Of a DNA stretch of 64,000 nt, positions 46,401 through 57,694 are shown one piece after another (position 1 is the stretch's first letter; every line of letters begins with the position of its first letter). The position numbers were made by a program, and so were the translations under genes. Below the pieces are notes generated by a model. That model was not told the origin of the DNA, ran no database searches, and was given only the letters and a program-made list of their open reading frames with translations. This DNA is from Lottia gigantea. Lineage: Eukaryota; Mollusca; Gastropoda; Lottiidae. The stretch is taken from NCBI RefSeq assembly GCF_000327385.1, contig NW_008710779.1, positions 1,114,811 to 1,178,810 on the forward strand, read 5' to 3'.

Positions 46401-49400
46401 CTGTAAACTGTTCCGAAACAATATTTTCAACAGGATAGCTAATATTGGAGATCAATGTTACCTTTTCAATGTATTCCACTGGTATAATTTAATGCAAATG
46501 AGCAAATTTAAAGGATTGCAAGGAGGTTTTCTAAACTTTATATGTGTATTAGTTGCCCAATTGTCCATTCCAATTTTCTGTCAGATGTCAATAGTTCCTG
46601 CTATTTTCACTAAAGTGAGGCTCTTTTACATCACTTTAACAAAATCTACTGTAATATCTATATGCCTTTTGTGATAATGACATCATAAACTGCTTCCTTT
46701 AGCAGAATTGCAAGAAACACAGATGTCTGATTGAAAATTGCTTAACAAATGTCTTGATACACATAAAAAGTTTTGAAAATCTCTCTACTTTCCCTTTATT
46801 CCAACTTACTTAGGATGCTTAAAATGAAATATCTTGATCTACAAGCTATCTTAATCCGTATACTGCTGGTTTATTGGTATGCAAATATCAAACATATGGA
46901 GCTCAATATCTTTTTTTATCACAAACATATATTTACTGTGAAATATTGTTCTGTCACCAGAAAAGTTACAACAGATGTTGGTTATTTATTTCTGAATGTT
47001 ATATATTGATAGAAATAATAAAATCAGCCATGTGAGTAAATACCTTCGTGCCATCATCTTCACAATATCAAGCTAATACGAACTACAGCTAATACCTTCA
47101 TTGAGGTCTTTCACAAAATACAGAAATTTGATTGGATTGTATGGCAGCTAATACAACCAATCAGAGCTCTGTTTGGTTGTATTGGCTATACTACAATCCA
47201 AACAAATTGCTGTATTTACACACTTCCTTGAGCCTCATGAAGTCAAGGTATTAGGCACAGTTCCTAAAAGCTCTACATTGTGAAGTTGGTAGGTCATGTA
47301 TTAAACTGATTAAAACAAAGGGATATAGTCAACCAATTATTTGCTTACCAACTGAGCTCATTTTCAGCTATCAGTAGCCCCTTTTCAGAATCTCACCTCT
47401 GATTATCCTACTGTTTAACATAAAGAAAAATGCACCGGGCCAATTTAGACTGTCATCACTTTGAGGGTATAATTAAAGGGACAGGTAGACCATTTTTTGA
47501 CCAATCATACTTTAGTCTCAGAAACTGGAATTTTTTTGCTGAGCTAGTCAGTAATAGTGTCCAGAATTGCCTTTGAATGTTAACATGACGACTCATCAAT
47601 TTAAGAATCTCTGTGATATATAGAAAAGACATATCATATAGAATTAGTAAGTAAAATTCGTAGTTTGAAGTATTTTTAAAGGAATTATGTGATGTTCTAG
47701 TACTTCTGAAGACTATTTACTTATATTTTCAAGATGAAAATCAACCCCCCAAAATGGCACATCTGCCCCTTTAACCTTCTTAGGTATAGTTTATTATCAA
47801 AATTAAGACGCCATGAGGTAATAATTCGACTAATTCAGTTGTGATTCGATAAACTGAATGCATTGCGATAATAATCGTGATTCATTTATTAGAAAAAGAA
47901 AGAGAAATTTAGTAGAAACTTTTTAAATAACAATGTTGTCATTATTTAGCACATGAAAACATTTAGAAGGAAAGAATTGCGAAAGAAAATTCTTACTTTT
48001 TATAGTCAGTAATGATTTTTTTTACAAAGTTTGATGAGAAAATTCTACATAAAATATTTGAATCATAACACATTTCTGATATAAACAGGATTCCATATTG
48101 ATTGTTATTAAAGGAGTTTATCAATAATCGTGCCTATACATTGTGATTATTTAGGATAAGAAGGATAGAATCAGGGTTCATCGATTCATCAGTGAATCAT
48201 TGCGGCCCTTGTATTATGTTTGTTGCAATGTAGGAGAATCAGAGGTGAGATTTTGAAAATGCCAAAGATAGCTGAAATGATTTGGTAAAGAAAATATTTA
48301 GAATAATGTAATCCTTGTAGTTTCTGCTTTGATGATGTCCTTTTGGCCACATTAGAAAGCCAGCCGTCTTATGCTCAAGTATCAAACGTCAGCTCAAGGA
48401 ATATATTTCAAAACTCAAACTGAACCCGTGAGTTCTCACAATCTAATTGGCTGATATCAAAATGTATTTCAGATCTTAAATTTAGTCTTTTTATGAAATG
48501 TTTCTGCTTCAGACTATGACTACATAAGGAAGGGATATGTGCAAGCTTCTTGGTTTCACGAATTGTTTTAGAATTGTGTTTCCATATCAAGTAAATTGGT
48601 GCATATACTCCCTCATTGAGCTTCTTGACTATAATGCAAAGTTAAGTTTAGAATGCTCTCTAAATTTGAAAACCACTAAAATGTATTTTTTCTGTATTTG
48701 TAGGCAGCATGGTTATTGAGAGCTGTATCTTGTATAGATTTAACAACATTAGCAGGAGATGATACACCAGCTAATGTATCTAGGTTATGCTATAAAGCTA
48801 GAAATCCTATCAGATCTGATTTGATTAAGGCAGTTGGGATGCAAGATAAAGGCAAGTTGTGTATTATTTTGCATCACTTATGTTTTCATATTGTAAATCG
48901 ATAATTTGTAAAGGCGGCACCAAATGTACATTGATGTGTTTTAAGCTAAGATCTTTACCAGATTTAGTCTGTGGTCTTTTCAAACTTTTGGTCAAAATAA
49001 ATTCTCATGGCTATACTGAGGTGTTAAATCTTTTTTCAATTTAACTACAGGTCTGACTACTGGTGCTGTTTGTGTTTATCCAAGTCGGATACAGGATTGT
49101 GCTAAGGCACTGAAGGCATGTAATGGTACCAAGATACCTATAGCATCAGGTAATATAACGTTTAATATAAGAACAGCAGAATAAATAATGATACTAATTA
49201 ATGCAAATTGGCATTTGATCTTGATGTGGACACATGCATGCTTTGAAAATTGCATTATGGTTAACAATGGGGCTCTAAAATATCCAAACAATTCTATAGC
49301 ATTCAGTCAAACAACAAATAAAACACTGATTTGCAATATTAAAGAAGCTTCAATGTTTTTCAAAATTTGTCATGAAAGGCATAAAAAAATTCCTCTTATA

Positions 49401-52400
49401 GCAAAATTCTCTTTTTAGTTGCTACTGGATTTCCTGCTGGTCAAACACCATTAAAGACTAGATTGGAAGAAATAAGACAGGCTGTAGAGGATGGAGCGAG
49501 AGAAATAGACATTGTTATAAACAGAACAATGGCTTTAACTGGAGATTGGAAAGGTAGGAGGGTTATTATGTTGTATGGTTTTATTGAAGATTTATTTGTG
49601 AAATCAGCAAGATGTAATGAAATCAGAAATACATTATGCAATCAGAAATGTGAAATAGGTGAAGTAGGAATTTTTCATGCGAAATCAGAAATGAAATGTG
49701 ATATTTGGTGAAATCAGATATATTTAATGAAATCAGATAGATGTAACATGTCAGATTTATGTAATGAAATCTACAATATTAAATGGAACTATATAAAATC
49801 TACAATATTAATTGAAACTATATAAAATCTACAATATTAATTGAAACTATATAAAATCTACAATATTAAATGAAACTATATAAAATCTACAATATTAAAT
49901 GGAACTTTATAAAATCAATGAAACTGTATAAAATTTATATTAAATGTAATGTTATAATATTTACAATATTAAATGTAATGAAATAAAATCTGAAATATTA
50001 ATTGTAACTATATAAAATCTACAATATTAAATGTAATGATATAAAACCTACAATATTAATTGTAACTATATAAAATCTACAATATTAAATGTAACTATAT
50101 AAAATCTACAATATTAATTGTAACTATATAAAATCTACAATATTAAATGTAACTATATAATATCTACAATATTAAATGTAATGATATAAAATCTACAATA
50201 TTAAATGAAACTGTATAAAATCTACAATATTAAATGAAATGATATAATATTTATAATATTAAATGTAATGAAATAAAATCTATATAAACTATATCAAATC
50301 TACAATATTAAATGGAACTATATAAAATCTACAATATTAATTGTAACTATATAAAATCTACAATATTAAATGTAACTATATAATATCTACAATATTAAAT
50401 GTAATGATATAAAATCTACAATATTAAATGAAACTGTATAAAATCTACAATATTAAATGTAATGTTATAATATCTACAAAATTAAATGTAACTATATAAA
50501 ATCTACAATATTAATTGTAACTATATAAAATCTACAATATTAAATGTAACTATATAAAATCTACAATATTAATTGTAACTATATAAAATCTACAATATTA
50601 AATGTAACTATATAATATCTACAATATTAAATGTAATGATATAAAATCTACAATATTAAATGAAACTGTATAAAATCTACAATATTAAATGAAATGATAT
50701 AATATTTATAATATTAAATGTAATGAAATAAAATCTACAATATTAATTGTTACTATATAAAATCTACAATATTAATTGTAACTATATAAAATCTACAAAA
50801 TTAAATGTAACTATATAAAATCTACAATATTAATTGTAACTATATAAAATCTACAATATTAAATGTAATTATATAATATCTATAATATTAATTGTAACTA
50901 TATAAAATCTACAATATTAATTGTAACTATATAAAATCTACAATATTAATTGTAACTATATAAAATCTACAATATTAAATGTAACTATATAAAATCTACA
51001 ATATTAATTGTAACTATATAAAATCTACAATATTAAATGTAATTATATAATATTTATAATATTAAATGTAATGAAATAAAATCTACAATATTAATTGTAA
51101 CTATATAAAATCTACAATATTAATTGTAACTATATAAAATCTACAATATTAAATGTAATTATATAATATCTATAATATTAAATGTTATGATATAAAATCT
51201 ACAATATTGAATGTAACTATGTAAAATCTACAATATTGAATGTAACTAAATAAAATCTACAATATTGAATGTAATGATATGAAATCATAAATATTGAATG
51301 TAATGATATGAAATCATAAATATTAAATGTAATGATATGAAATCATAAATATTGAATGAAACAATATAGAAATTAGAAATATTGAATGTAGCTATATGAA
51401 TATAATGTTTATTATTTAGGGGTATATAATGAAGTAAGATTAATGAGAGAAGCTTGTGGTGAAGCTCATTTAAAAACTATACTTGCTACTGGTGAACTAG
51501 GCTCCATGGTAAATGTTTATAAAGCTAGTATGGTCTGTATGATGGCAGGTAAATTATTTATTTATTTATCCATTTCAAAAATTCAACAAAAGCTTTAACC
51601 TGTATTTATTGCCCTAAAGACACTCAGTTTCAGTTTTGAAACAAAAACTTAGTTGGTACTGTAAACCTTTACATTGAATATTCTAGAATTATTAACATGT
51701 TTTACTCAAGATTTTGAAGCGTCTGGCAGAAAACTTACTGGCTAGTGGCTATGGACAGCTGTATATATTTATCCCAGACAGAAGTACTCCACATATTTCA
51801 AACTAGGTTAAGGGATCAAATCCTGTACAATATTCATATTTGTAGGTGCTGATTTTATCAAGACATCCACTGGTAAGGAAGGTGTTAATGCTACTCTACC
51901 AGTAGGTCTAGTCATGGTTAGAGCTATCAGAGAATATTACCAACGAACAAATTACAAGGTAAGAATTTATGCAGTTTCTGTTTGATGCTGCACACTTTTT
52001 GAAGATGATTCTGTTGAAAATGCTTGCTTCAATATTCATTTCGCTTCATTTTGCTTAATTCTGCTGCATGTTGCTAAACTTCTTGTTGTTCCATCTTCAT
52101 ATTTCTTGCTTCCATTGTCATGTTGCTTATTTCCATCATCAAGTTGCTTATTTCTGTCTTCATGTTTCTTGTTTCCATCTTCATATTGCTTGCTTCCACC
52201 ATCATGCTGCTTATTTCCGTCTTCATATTGCTTGATTCCGTTTTCATGTTGCTTGCTTTCATCTTCATGTTGCTTGCTTCTATCTTCATGTTTCTTGATT
52301 TCATCTTCATATTGCTTGATTTGATCTTCATATTGCTTGATTTCATCTTCATGTTGCTTGCTTCCATCTTCATGCTGCTTGCCTTCGTCTTCATGTTGCT

Positions 52401-53112
52401 TCCCTCCGTCTTCATGTTGCTTCACTCCGTTTTCATGTTGCTTGCTTCCATCTTCATGTTGCTTGATTTCATCCTTATGTTGCTTGATTTCATCTGCATA
52501 TTGCTTACTTCATCTTCATGTTGCTTGCTTCCATTTTCATGTTGCTTGCTTCCATTTTCATGTTGCTTGCTTCCATATTCAAAGCTTTCTTCCATCTTAA
52601 CATTGTCTGCTTCTGTCTTTGTATTTCTTGTTTCTGTCTTTAAATCGCTTATTTTCAAGTTGCTTCCCGTTATCACTAGGTTGCTTTCTTCTTCATGTTG
52701 CTTGATTGTATCTTTTGGTAGCTTGCTTACATCTTCATGTTGCTTGCTTTCATCTTCATATTGCTTGTTTCCGTCTTCATTTTATTTTCTTCGGTCTTCA
52801 AATGGCCCACATATTGATACAAATAGCAATAAAATATCTGACCCTGTGTGCTGGAATTTGTGCATATACTTTAACCATAGATAGCGTTTGCTTTCATGAA
52901 TTCAGGTTGGTTTTAAACCAGCTGGTGGTATCAGGACAGCTAAAGATGCCTGTACCTGGTTGTCTCTGATGAAAGAAGAACTTGGTGATGATTGGACCAA
53001 ACCAAACCTGTTCCGTTTTGGGGCTAGTAGTCTTTTAGGAGACATTGAAAGGCAAATCTTTCATTATGTAACTGGAAGATATGCTGCAGCTCATGAACTA
53101 CCAATGGCCTAA
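43445..53112 (+). CDS. DERA: Deoxyribose-phosphate aldolase, eight exons
   Basis: DERA splits 2-deoxy-D-ribose 5-phosphate into glyceraldehyde 3-phosphate and acetaldehyde, ending deoxynucleoside breakdown in the cytosol. Exons by splice sites and phase: 43,445-43,475; 45,369-45,466; 48,704-48,851; 49,051-49,149; 49,419-49,553; 51,420-51,548; 51,846-51,958; 52,906-53,112. They join to 960 nt, 319 residues, matching human DERA (318) in length. Key residues are present: Asp156 in EIDIVINR, Schiff-base Lys219 in FIKTSTGKEG, and Lys255 in GFKPAGGIR. Also conserved are TRRTVKKQWQ, IDLTTLAGDDTPAN and FPAGQTPLKTRLEEIR. The third intron uses a GC donor (AAAG then GCAAGT at 48,852); all others are GT-AG. 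Introns contain a SINE, MITEs, a foldback element and two tandem arrays. Candidate AATAAA signals lie at 54,167 and 54,583, so the 3' UTR may exceed 1 kb and include a MITE. The start is the ATG at 43,445, giving MAARNPGIEYDETW. Confidence 0.96.
43914..44121 (+). mobile_element. SINE, 5'-truncated, in DERA intron 1
   Basis: Plus-orientation copy that starts inside the core at GGAAAAAGCGTCTAGTCG and runs through GGGACAATAAACCGAGGC, GTGCACATTAAAGATCCC and GTAGGACGTAAAACTCC to an ATTCATTTCATTTT tail. The tRNA-like head is missing, as in incomplete reverse transcription. An AT-rich palindrome-like stretch (about 43,870-43,912) precedes it. Confidence 0.85.
44190..44515 (+). mobile_element. MITE family A copy in DERA intron 1
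   Basis: Carries TTGACCAATTGTACCTTAGT, CTCAGAAACAGG, ATTTGAGCCTTCAAATCCAT, a GTTTGAAAGTTAAAATGAC block and CAGTTCCAGTAGTTCTGAAG, ending at a GGCCTTTAAT string. Both ends are somewhat eroded. Confidence 0.75.
44763..45105 (+). mobile_element. MITE family A copy in DERA intron 1 (long)
   Basis: Starts TTAAAGGGACATGTTTACC and contains all the internal family blocks, including CAAATCCATGTGTGTCCAGA, GTCTTTTCTTGAGACTCTGC, GAAATAGAAAGTGAAATTTC and CTAGTATTTCTGAAGACATA. The right terminal repeat is lost. Confidence 0.8.
45488..46134. mobile_element. Foldback element with iterated inverted ends, DERA intron 2
   Basis: The left end (about 45,488-45,610) carries ACGTACTTACTAAAGCATGA then an iterated GACCAGGAAACGACC theme. 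The right end (about 46,003-46,134) is its inverse, ending GGTCGTTTCTGGTCGGTTCA and TTTTAGTAAGTACGTG. The arms exceed 100 bp and surround roughly 390 bp of unrelated, non-coding AT-rich sequence. A 73-codon frame inside the left part (45,512-45,733) is a by-product. The element sits 21 bp after exon 2. Confidence 0.8.
46507..46800. mobile_element. MITE family B copy in DERA intron 2
   Basis: Starts TTTAAAGGATTGCAAGGAGG and TTTTCTAAAC. The arm blocks CATTCCAATTTTCTGTCAGA and GCAGAATTGCAAGAAACACA, GATGTCTGATTGAAAATTG are mirrored. It ends near CTCTCTACTTTCCCTTTATT. It is a full-length but diverged copy. Confidence 0.75.
47040..47312. mobile_element. Palindromic MITE-like element, family D, in DERA intron 2
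   Basis: The left arm has GCCATCATCTTCACAATATC, AAGCTAATACG and TAATACCTTCATTGAG. The right arm has CATGAAGTCAAGGTATTAGG and CATTGTGAAGTTGGTAGG. An inner pair, TTTGATTGGATTGTATGGC / ATACTACAATCCAAACAAAT, is also inverted. The same arms as at 15,370-15,527 but with a longer centre. Confidence 0.65.
47473..47774 (+). mobile_element. MITE family A, full-length reference copy, DERA intron 2
   Basis: TTAA at both ends. The left end is TTAAAGGGACAGGTAGACC and the right end AAATGGCACATCTGCCCCTT followed by TAA, an imperfect inverted pair. Internal order is GACCAATCATACTTTAGTCT, CAGAAACTGG, GCTGAGCTAGTCAGTAATAG, then ACGACTCATC and TAGTACTTCTGAAGACTATT. No coding capacity. Confidence 0.85.
49756..51400. 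repeat. 29-bp tandem array of about 1.6 kb in DERA intron 5
   Basis: More than 50 units of about 29 bp based on ATAAAATCTACAATATTAAA then TGTAACTAT. Units differ mainly at AAATG versus AATTG, at GTAACTAT versus GAAACTGT or GTAATGAT, and at AAAATCTAC versus ATATTTAT. The order of variants repeats in blocks, so the array has higher-order structure. Toward the right end units become TATGAAATCATAAATATTGA, a more diverged subfamily. The array ends about 20 bp before the exon 6 acceptor and contains almost no G or C clusters. Confidence 0.95.
52040..52800. repeat. 21-bp minisatellite in DERA intron 7
   Basis: About 35 degenerate units of 21 bp, close to CTTCATGTTGCTTGCTTCCA. Because 21 is seven codons and the unit lacks stops in most frames, long frames appear on both strands: plus 52,120-52,884 (254 codons, hydrophobic) and minus 52,036-52,425 (129 codons, a KQHEDGS-like heptad). 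They overlap one another and lie wholly in an intron. I regard them as repeat artefacts unless transcript evidence shows otherwise. Confidence 0.9.
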
Positions 53113-53202
53113 TTTTAAATCCTTAATTATATCTACCTCATGGAAAATGAACTAATCTGCTGGGATGTAAAAATTATATTTTTTTATAGTGTTTGGAATT
53201 TA

Positions 53203-53650
53203 AAGTTACAGGGATTGTAAAAAGGATTTCTAAAATTTGTATGTGTATCTGGGACACACAATTTTCATCATTCCAATTTTCAATCAGACATCGGGGGTTC
53301 CTGCAATTTCACTAAAACTAATTGTGATTACTGACGTCATCAAACACTTAGTCTTTTAATGGAATTGCAGGAACCAAAAACGTCTGATAGAAATTGGAAT
53401 GGTGCAAATTGATGATATAAGAGTACCCAATACACATAATTTGCATCATTCCAATTTTCAAACAGACGTCTGGGGTTCCTGCAATTCCACTAAAACTAAA
53501 TGCATTTTCTGATGTCATAAATCAGTTAGTTTTAATGGAATTACAGGAACCACAATCGCCTCTTTTGAAAATTGGAATGGTGCAAATTGATGTTATAAGT
53601 GTCCATATACACATAATTTTTTTTAGAAAACTTCTTTACAATCCTTTTGA
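53203..53650. mobile_element. MITE family B, internally duplicated, just past the DERA stop
   Basis: Starts GGGATTGTAAAAAGGATTTC and ends AGAAAACTTCTTTACAATCC then TTTT. Between them the arm motifs occur twice in tandem: CATTCCAATTTTCAATCAGA ... TGGAATTGCAGGAACC, then CATTCCAATTTTCAAACAGA ... TGGAATTACAGGAACC. This gives two hairpins side by side in a 448-bp element, either a tandem dimer or one copy inserted in another. It begins about 90 bp after the DERA stop and so probably lies in its 3' UTR. Confidence 0.8.
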
Positions 53651-53819
53651 TATTGGAACTAATTTGTCAATATTTGATTGAGCCGTTCCAACCTGATGAA
53701 CGCACAACGAACAATCCTTGTTATTATAAGGCAGCTCAATATCACCCTTTAAATCAAATATCAATTCTGCTGACTTTTGTTGATTTTCCTAGTCTTGATT
53801 TGAAATTTTGATTTAAATA

Positions 53820-54060
53820 TTTGTATCCATTTGAGGTTAGATCTAGGTAGTTGTTTCTGCAAATATATATAACTAAAGATCATGAATTCATGGCCATGAT
53901 CTGAATTTTGATTGATAGGTGACTATATCCTTAACAGTAGACTTACATGCATACTTGCTTAGAAGTTTTGATGACTTGGTATCCATTAGAGTTAGGTAGT
54001 AGTTTCCTGCAAATATATTAAGCTAAAGATGATAATCTGAAATCTTGCTTGATTGACGCA
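53820..54060. repeat. Imperfect direct duplication downstream of DERA
   Basis: TATCCATTTGAGGTTAG, GTAGTTGTTTCTGCAAATAT and AACTAAAGATCATGA recur about 155 bp later as TATCCATTAGAGTTAG, GTAGTAGTTTCCTGCAAATA and AGCTAAAGATGATAA. The remainder of 54,061-54,781 holds only AT-rich sequence and two AATAAA hexamers. Confidence 0.6.
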
Positions 54061-54781
54061 AATTTATTCAAATTGATAATAAATTCATACTTAGGTTTTT
54101 AGTTGAGATCAGTGTACTTAAAAATGTAGGAAATTTTATGGTCGTTTTGATGAACTTTAGCAATACAATAAATCAGTTTCTGGCATTTTTGCTGATTTAT
54201 TTAGTGATCTGGTTGCATCTCATGATTTTGACCATTGTAATAGTGGCAGGTGTCACGCAGACCATGCCTTACTCTTTTTGAAACACCTAATGGTACTTAT
54301 CATGCTTGTATGGATTTTTATTCCGTTTTATTTTTGTTATCTGAATTTATGAATTTACCTGGTTGATTGTAGCCATTTTGAGTGTTGCCAAGGACCTTAC
54401 TTATTTGATAGCAAGGGATCAGGAGATGAAGAAAGGCTCTGTGCAAGAGTTCTGGAATGTTTTTCTCTTTTTACTTAATTATGTGATTCCCAGGGACTTA
54501 AATATGTGATTACTTACATGATATACCAAGAAGTATTATATTGAAATTACTATTATTGTTAAATGATTTCTTACTTATCCATAATAAAATATATAGTTGA
54601 TAGATAATTATTGTGCTTCTTGCATCCTGATTGTAGGGCTAATTTAATATTGTTTTGGCTCTTTTCTTTTTTACTGTCAAATCCTGAACCAATTGTGTAA
54701 TGATTTATCCTAATTTACCTCATCAAATACCCTTTCTAAATTGCGTCAACGTACATCCCATAATTCCTCAATTGAGAAGAC

Positions 54782-54873
54782 CAGGCTTGTGCAACCTTTC
54801 TGCAACGGTGGGACACATTTGGGGGATGCCAGTGGTAGGCAGTTGGCCGCAGTCCATAGGTTGCACAGGCCTG
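54782..54873. mobile_element. Short hAT-like MITE
   Basis: 92 bp starting CAGGCTTGTGCAACCT and ending AGGTTGCACAGGCCTG, clear inverted ends beginning with CAG. The 8-bp flanks GAGAAGAC and AGGTAGAC agree at 5 of 8 positions. The interior is relatively GC-rich and non-coding. Confidence 0.65.
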
Positions 54874-55432
54874 AGGTAGACAAAACATTTATTTAGCAGA
54901 TTAGTTGATATATTTAAATAGCTTAGATGTCCTGCAGATAGATAGCAAAAGAAATTACCACGAAAAGAAAAAAAAACTGGAAACAAAGTTCTTGGATGTG
55001 TATCTAATCTTACTGATGGTACCTTGTGAATTTGGTTATTTGTAATGGTTGTTAAACTTTTAACTTTGAATGTCATTTACACACAGTAATATCTGTACAA
55101 ATTCAAAAGAATAATCAATGTTTTTGCAATACTTTTCTCCCAGTGTACAACACTATGTGAGTTTTTGTTAATTTATTGAAAACAGTTTTGTTTTTTCCAT
55201 TAATGTCATTAAAGGGAAGTAATACTTGATTCATTGAATTTATTTGGTTATAAATGTTTCATAAACATTCTGATTTTCATCATTTTTAATGTTACCATAA
55301 TTTCAAACTCTTCTTTACGATTCACATTTATAAATATTCCCTGGAAATAAGTGTTATTTCACAGTCACAATTTATTTTGCCCAAAAGCTTCTAAAAGAAT
55401 TTACAAATATGTTTCATGACAATGTTAATTGC
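54874..55432. other. Spacer between DERA and the esterase cluster
   Basis: Intergenic between two converging genes. A poly(A) signal for the minus-strand esterase lies at 55,371-55,376 (TTTATT on the plus strand), 57 bases past its stop. Nothing else is recognised. Confidence 0.45.
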
Positions 55433-57694
55433 CTAGGTGGATTGGGTGCCAAGATTCTTCCAAAATGTGACCCTACGCCTGAGTAACTTTGTATAAGCTG
55501 CTTGGTTGAAATCAAGAAGAAAATACGGCTTTGTATATTGGTTTGATTTTGGCCATTGGTCTGGACCTTCACCATTGGGATTTCTGAAAATACAGATCGG
55601 CGAAAAAATCATATCAGGGACCAAACTGTCATAATAATGACAGGTTAACAAAGTTTTTATGTGCTTTCATACATAATTAACTACATGTACTACCATATAA
55701 TTAATTTTTGCTTTGTAGTTGCTATATACTTAAAGCCCTTGTCTATGATATCTAATTTTCATTATATACGTTTTGTACCCCAAACTTTCACTCTGAAACT
55801 TCGTCGTAATAAGACCACATAACATGTCCAAAATAAGTGTCCATTATCAAATAGGTGGACTTTTCAAAAGACATCATAAGTTGGCAACCCACAATCAAAA
55901 AATTTTGAGATACGTCAGCTAAGAATATTTTGATACTTACCCATATCTTGCAAAATTACTCCAGTACTTCATAACTAATCGTGAAAAATGTATCTTCTCA
56001 TCGGAAATGCCTTTCAAAGGAGGCCCGAACACGTATTCTAGTTCGTCTGCGTGGTTTGCTCCTTGAAGCCATGGGAGAGAATGTCTTTTAACTGGTTTAT
56101 GAGTGAAATAATACTGATATGTCTTCTTCATCTTGGTCAGCTTTGTATGATACTCGACCGTTTCCACGGTGGGAGCTTGAAGAATAAAATCACCGTACAT
56201 CTCTACCATTTTCACGGCTTGGTCGAAATCAGAGATCCCATCAAATGAATACATATACGTATTCGTAATATTGTCCAGAACCTGATCGAAACTATCATTG
56301 TAATAATCTCTAGCTATGGCCAAAGCTATGTGATCCTTAAAAATCTGCCGTGGAACCCCCTTTGGTAAACTGATATTGTACTGCTTAACGTATGCTTGTA
56401 GAGGACCAACAGTCAAACTGCCTTCCTGTGCATTAGTTCCAACCATCAAATCAATGTTCTTGAAAGGTACGTCATCTCTGTCTAGAACATTCCGAGGGAA
56501 ATCGAGCAGGAAATCTCCGTCAACCACTGGACCAATAATTCTTCGATACGCAAGAACACCATAATCGCCTGCTTTGATTGAAGCGTCTAACACTAATGAT
56601 GGATCTTTAGACTTAAAACACTGCTTGAATGCTTTCGTATCCCAACCACCAGATGCGTTAAACTGAGTGCATCCCAAATAATCACTGATCTTCCTAGAAT
56701 AATAGATTGGATCATACGTCATTCCAATTGGTGAAACTGCCACACCACTCTCAGAAATAACTCTGTGAAAGAGCCCAACATTGTGCGTTGATAACATGTG
56801 GGCACCTGTACTGTAGGCACCGGCACTTTCACCAAACATGGTTAGGGAAGCATTATCACCTGCAAAATTTTGAATATTTTCTTTGACCCAGATCATAGCT
56901 TGGCGCTGGTCCCAGAGGCCATAGTTACCCGGAATCTCATTGTCCATTGTAGATAAAAACCCATAAGCATCCAGGCGATAGTTGATAACAACCACAGTGA
57001 CATTTCCATTAGCTGCTAAAGCGGTACCATCATACATACTTCCATCGCCGAACATATAACTACCGCCATGGATAAAGATCATAACTGGTTTTATCTCTGT
57101 AAGAGATCGGGGAACATAAACGTTCAGGTAAAGACAATCCAAGCTCTTGACTGGATTTTTATGAGATGAAGAACCTCTTTGAACACATGCTGATCCATAT
57201 GTAGTAGCATTCAAGGTTCCGTGCCATGGTCCAATTGGTATTGGCTTCTCTAGCATCAAGTCTTGAACTGGAGGTTTAGCATATGGAATGCCCAGAAACT
57301 TGTAAACAGTTGTACCATTGTATTGGAAGGTTGTACCCCGAATTCTACCCAATGGTGTTGTAACTATTATTCCTCTAGTCACTGACCAAAACTGAATTGA
57401 TGATACAATTAACAAAATAGCAATCTGAAAAAAAACCCATATTCTATGATTGAATTTTTCACCATTATCATCATTCATTAAATGTTTCAAGGCAGGTGGT
57501 CCTGCACCTAGATATTTTATTTAAGAAAATAGTAAATAAAAAAATTTTTTTATATCAGTAAACAACCCATAAAAGACCAGACGGACACGCTAGAGAACAA
57601 AATCGGTAATGGGGCCAATTGTTGCACAAATGTGCACATCTAGTGACATGAATTATAGTCATAAAGATTGAAAACTTACTTTTAAGCCAAACAT
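55433..57694 (-). CDS. Carboxylesterase/cholinesterase-like, secreted, triad intact
   Basis: Member of the type-B carboxylesterase family (alpha/beta hydrolase fold), predicted to hydrolyse ester substrates outside the cell or in the secretory pathway. Exons on the minus strand: 57,694-57,680 (MFGLK), 57,424-55,941, and 55,583-55,433, joined in phase to 550 codons (549 aa). A signal peptide spans the first junction (MFGLK then IAILLIVSSIQFW). The oxyanion loop HGGSYMFG begins at residue 124, DCLYLNVYVP precedes it, and the triad is Ser205 in FGESAGA, Glu339 in GTNAQEGS and His463 in GANHADELEYVFGP. The last exon (NPNGEGPDQWPKSNQYT) is typical of the family and ends without a membrane anchor. 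The aromatic choline-site Trp of acetylcholinesterase is not apparent before DCLYL, so a true acetylcholinesterase is unlikely. The open frame extending upstream of 57,424 is intron, since a good acceptor (polypyrimidine then CAG) sits there. Substrate unknown. Confidence 0.9.

Noticed and set aside
52120-52884. 254-codon plus-strand open frame in DERA intron 7
   Set aside because: It is an artefact of the 21-bp minisatellite, overlaps other frames open on both strands, and runs into the intron end.
57425-57490. N-terminal extension of the minus-strand esterase (MNDDNGEKFNHRIW...)
   Set aside because: A strong acceptor (polypyrimidine then CAG) lies at 57,425. The short exon at 57,680-57,694 gives a proper signal peptide in phase, matching the architecture of the paralogs.
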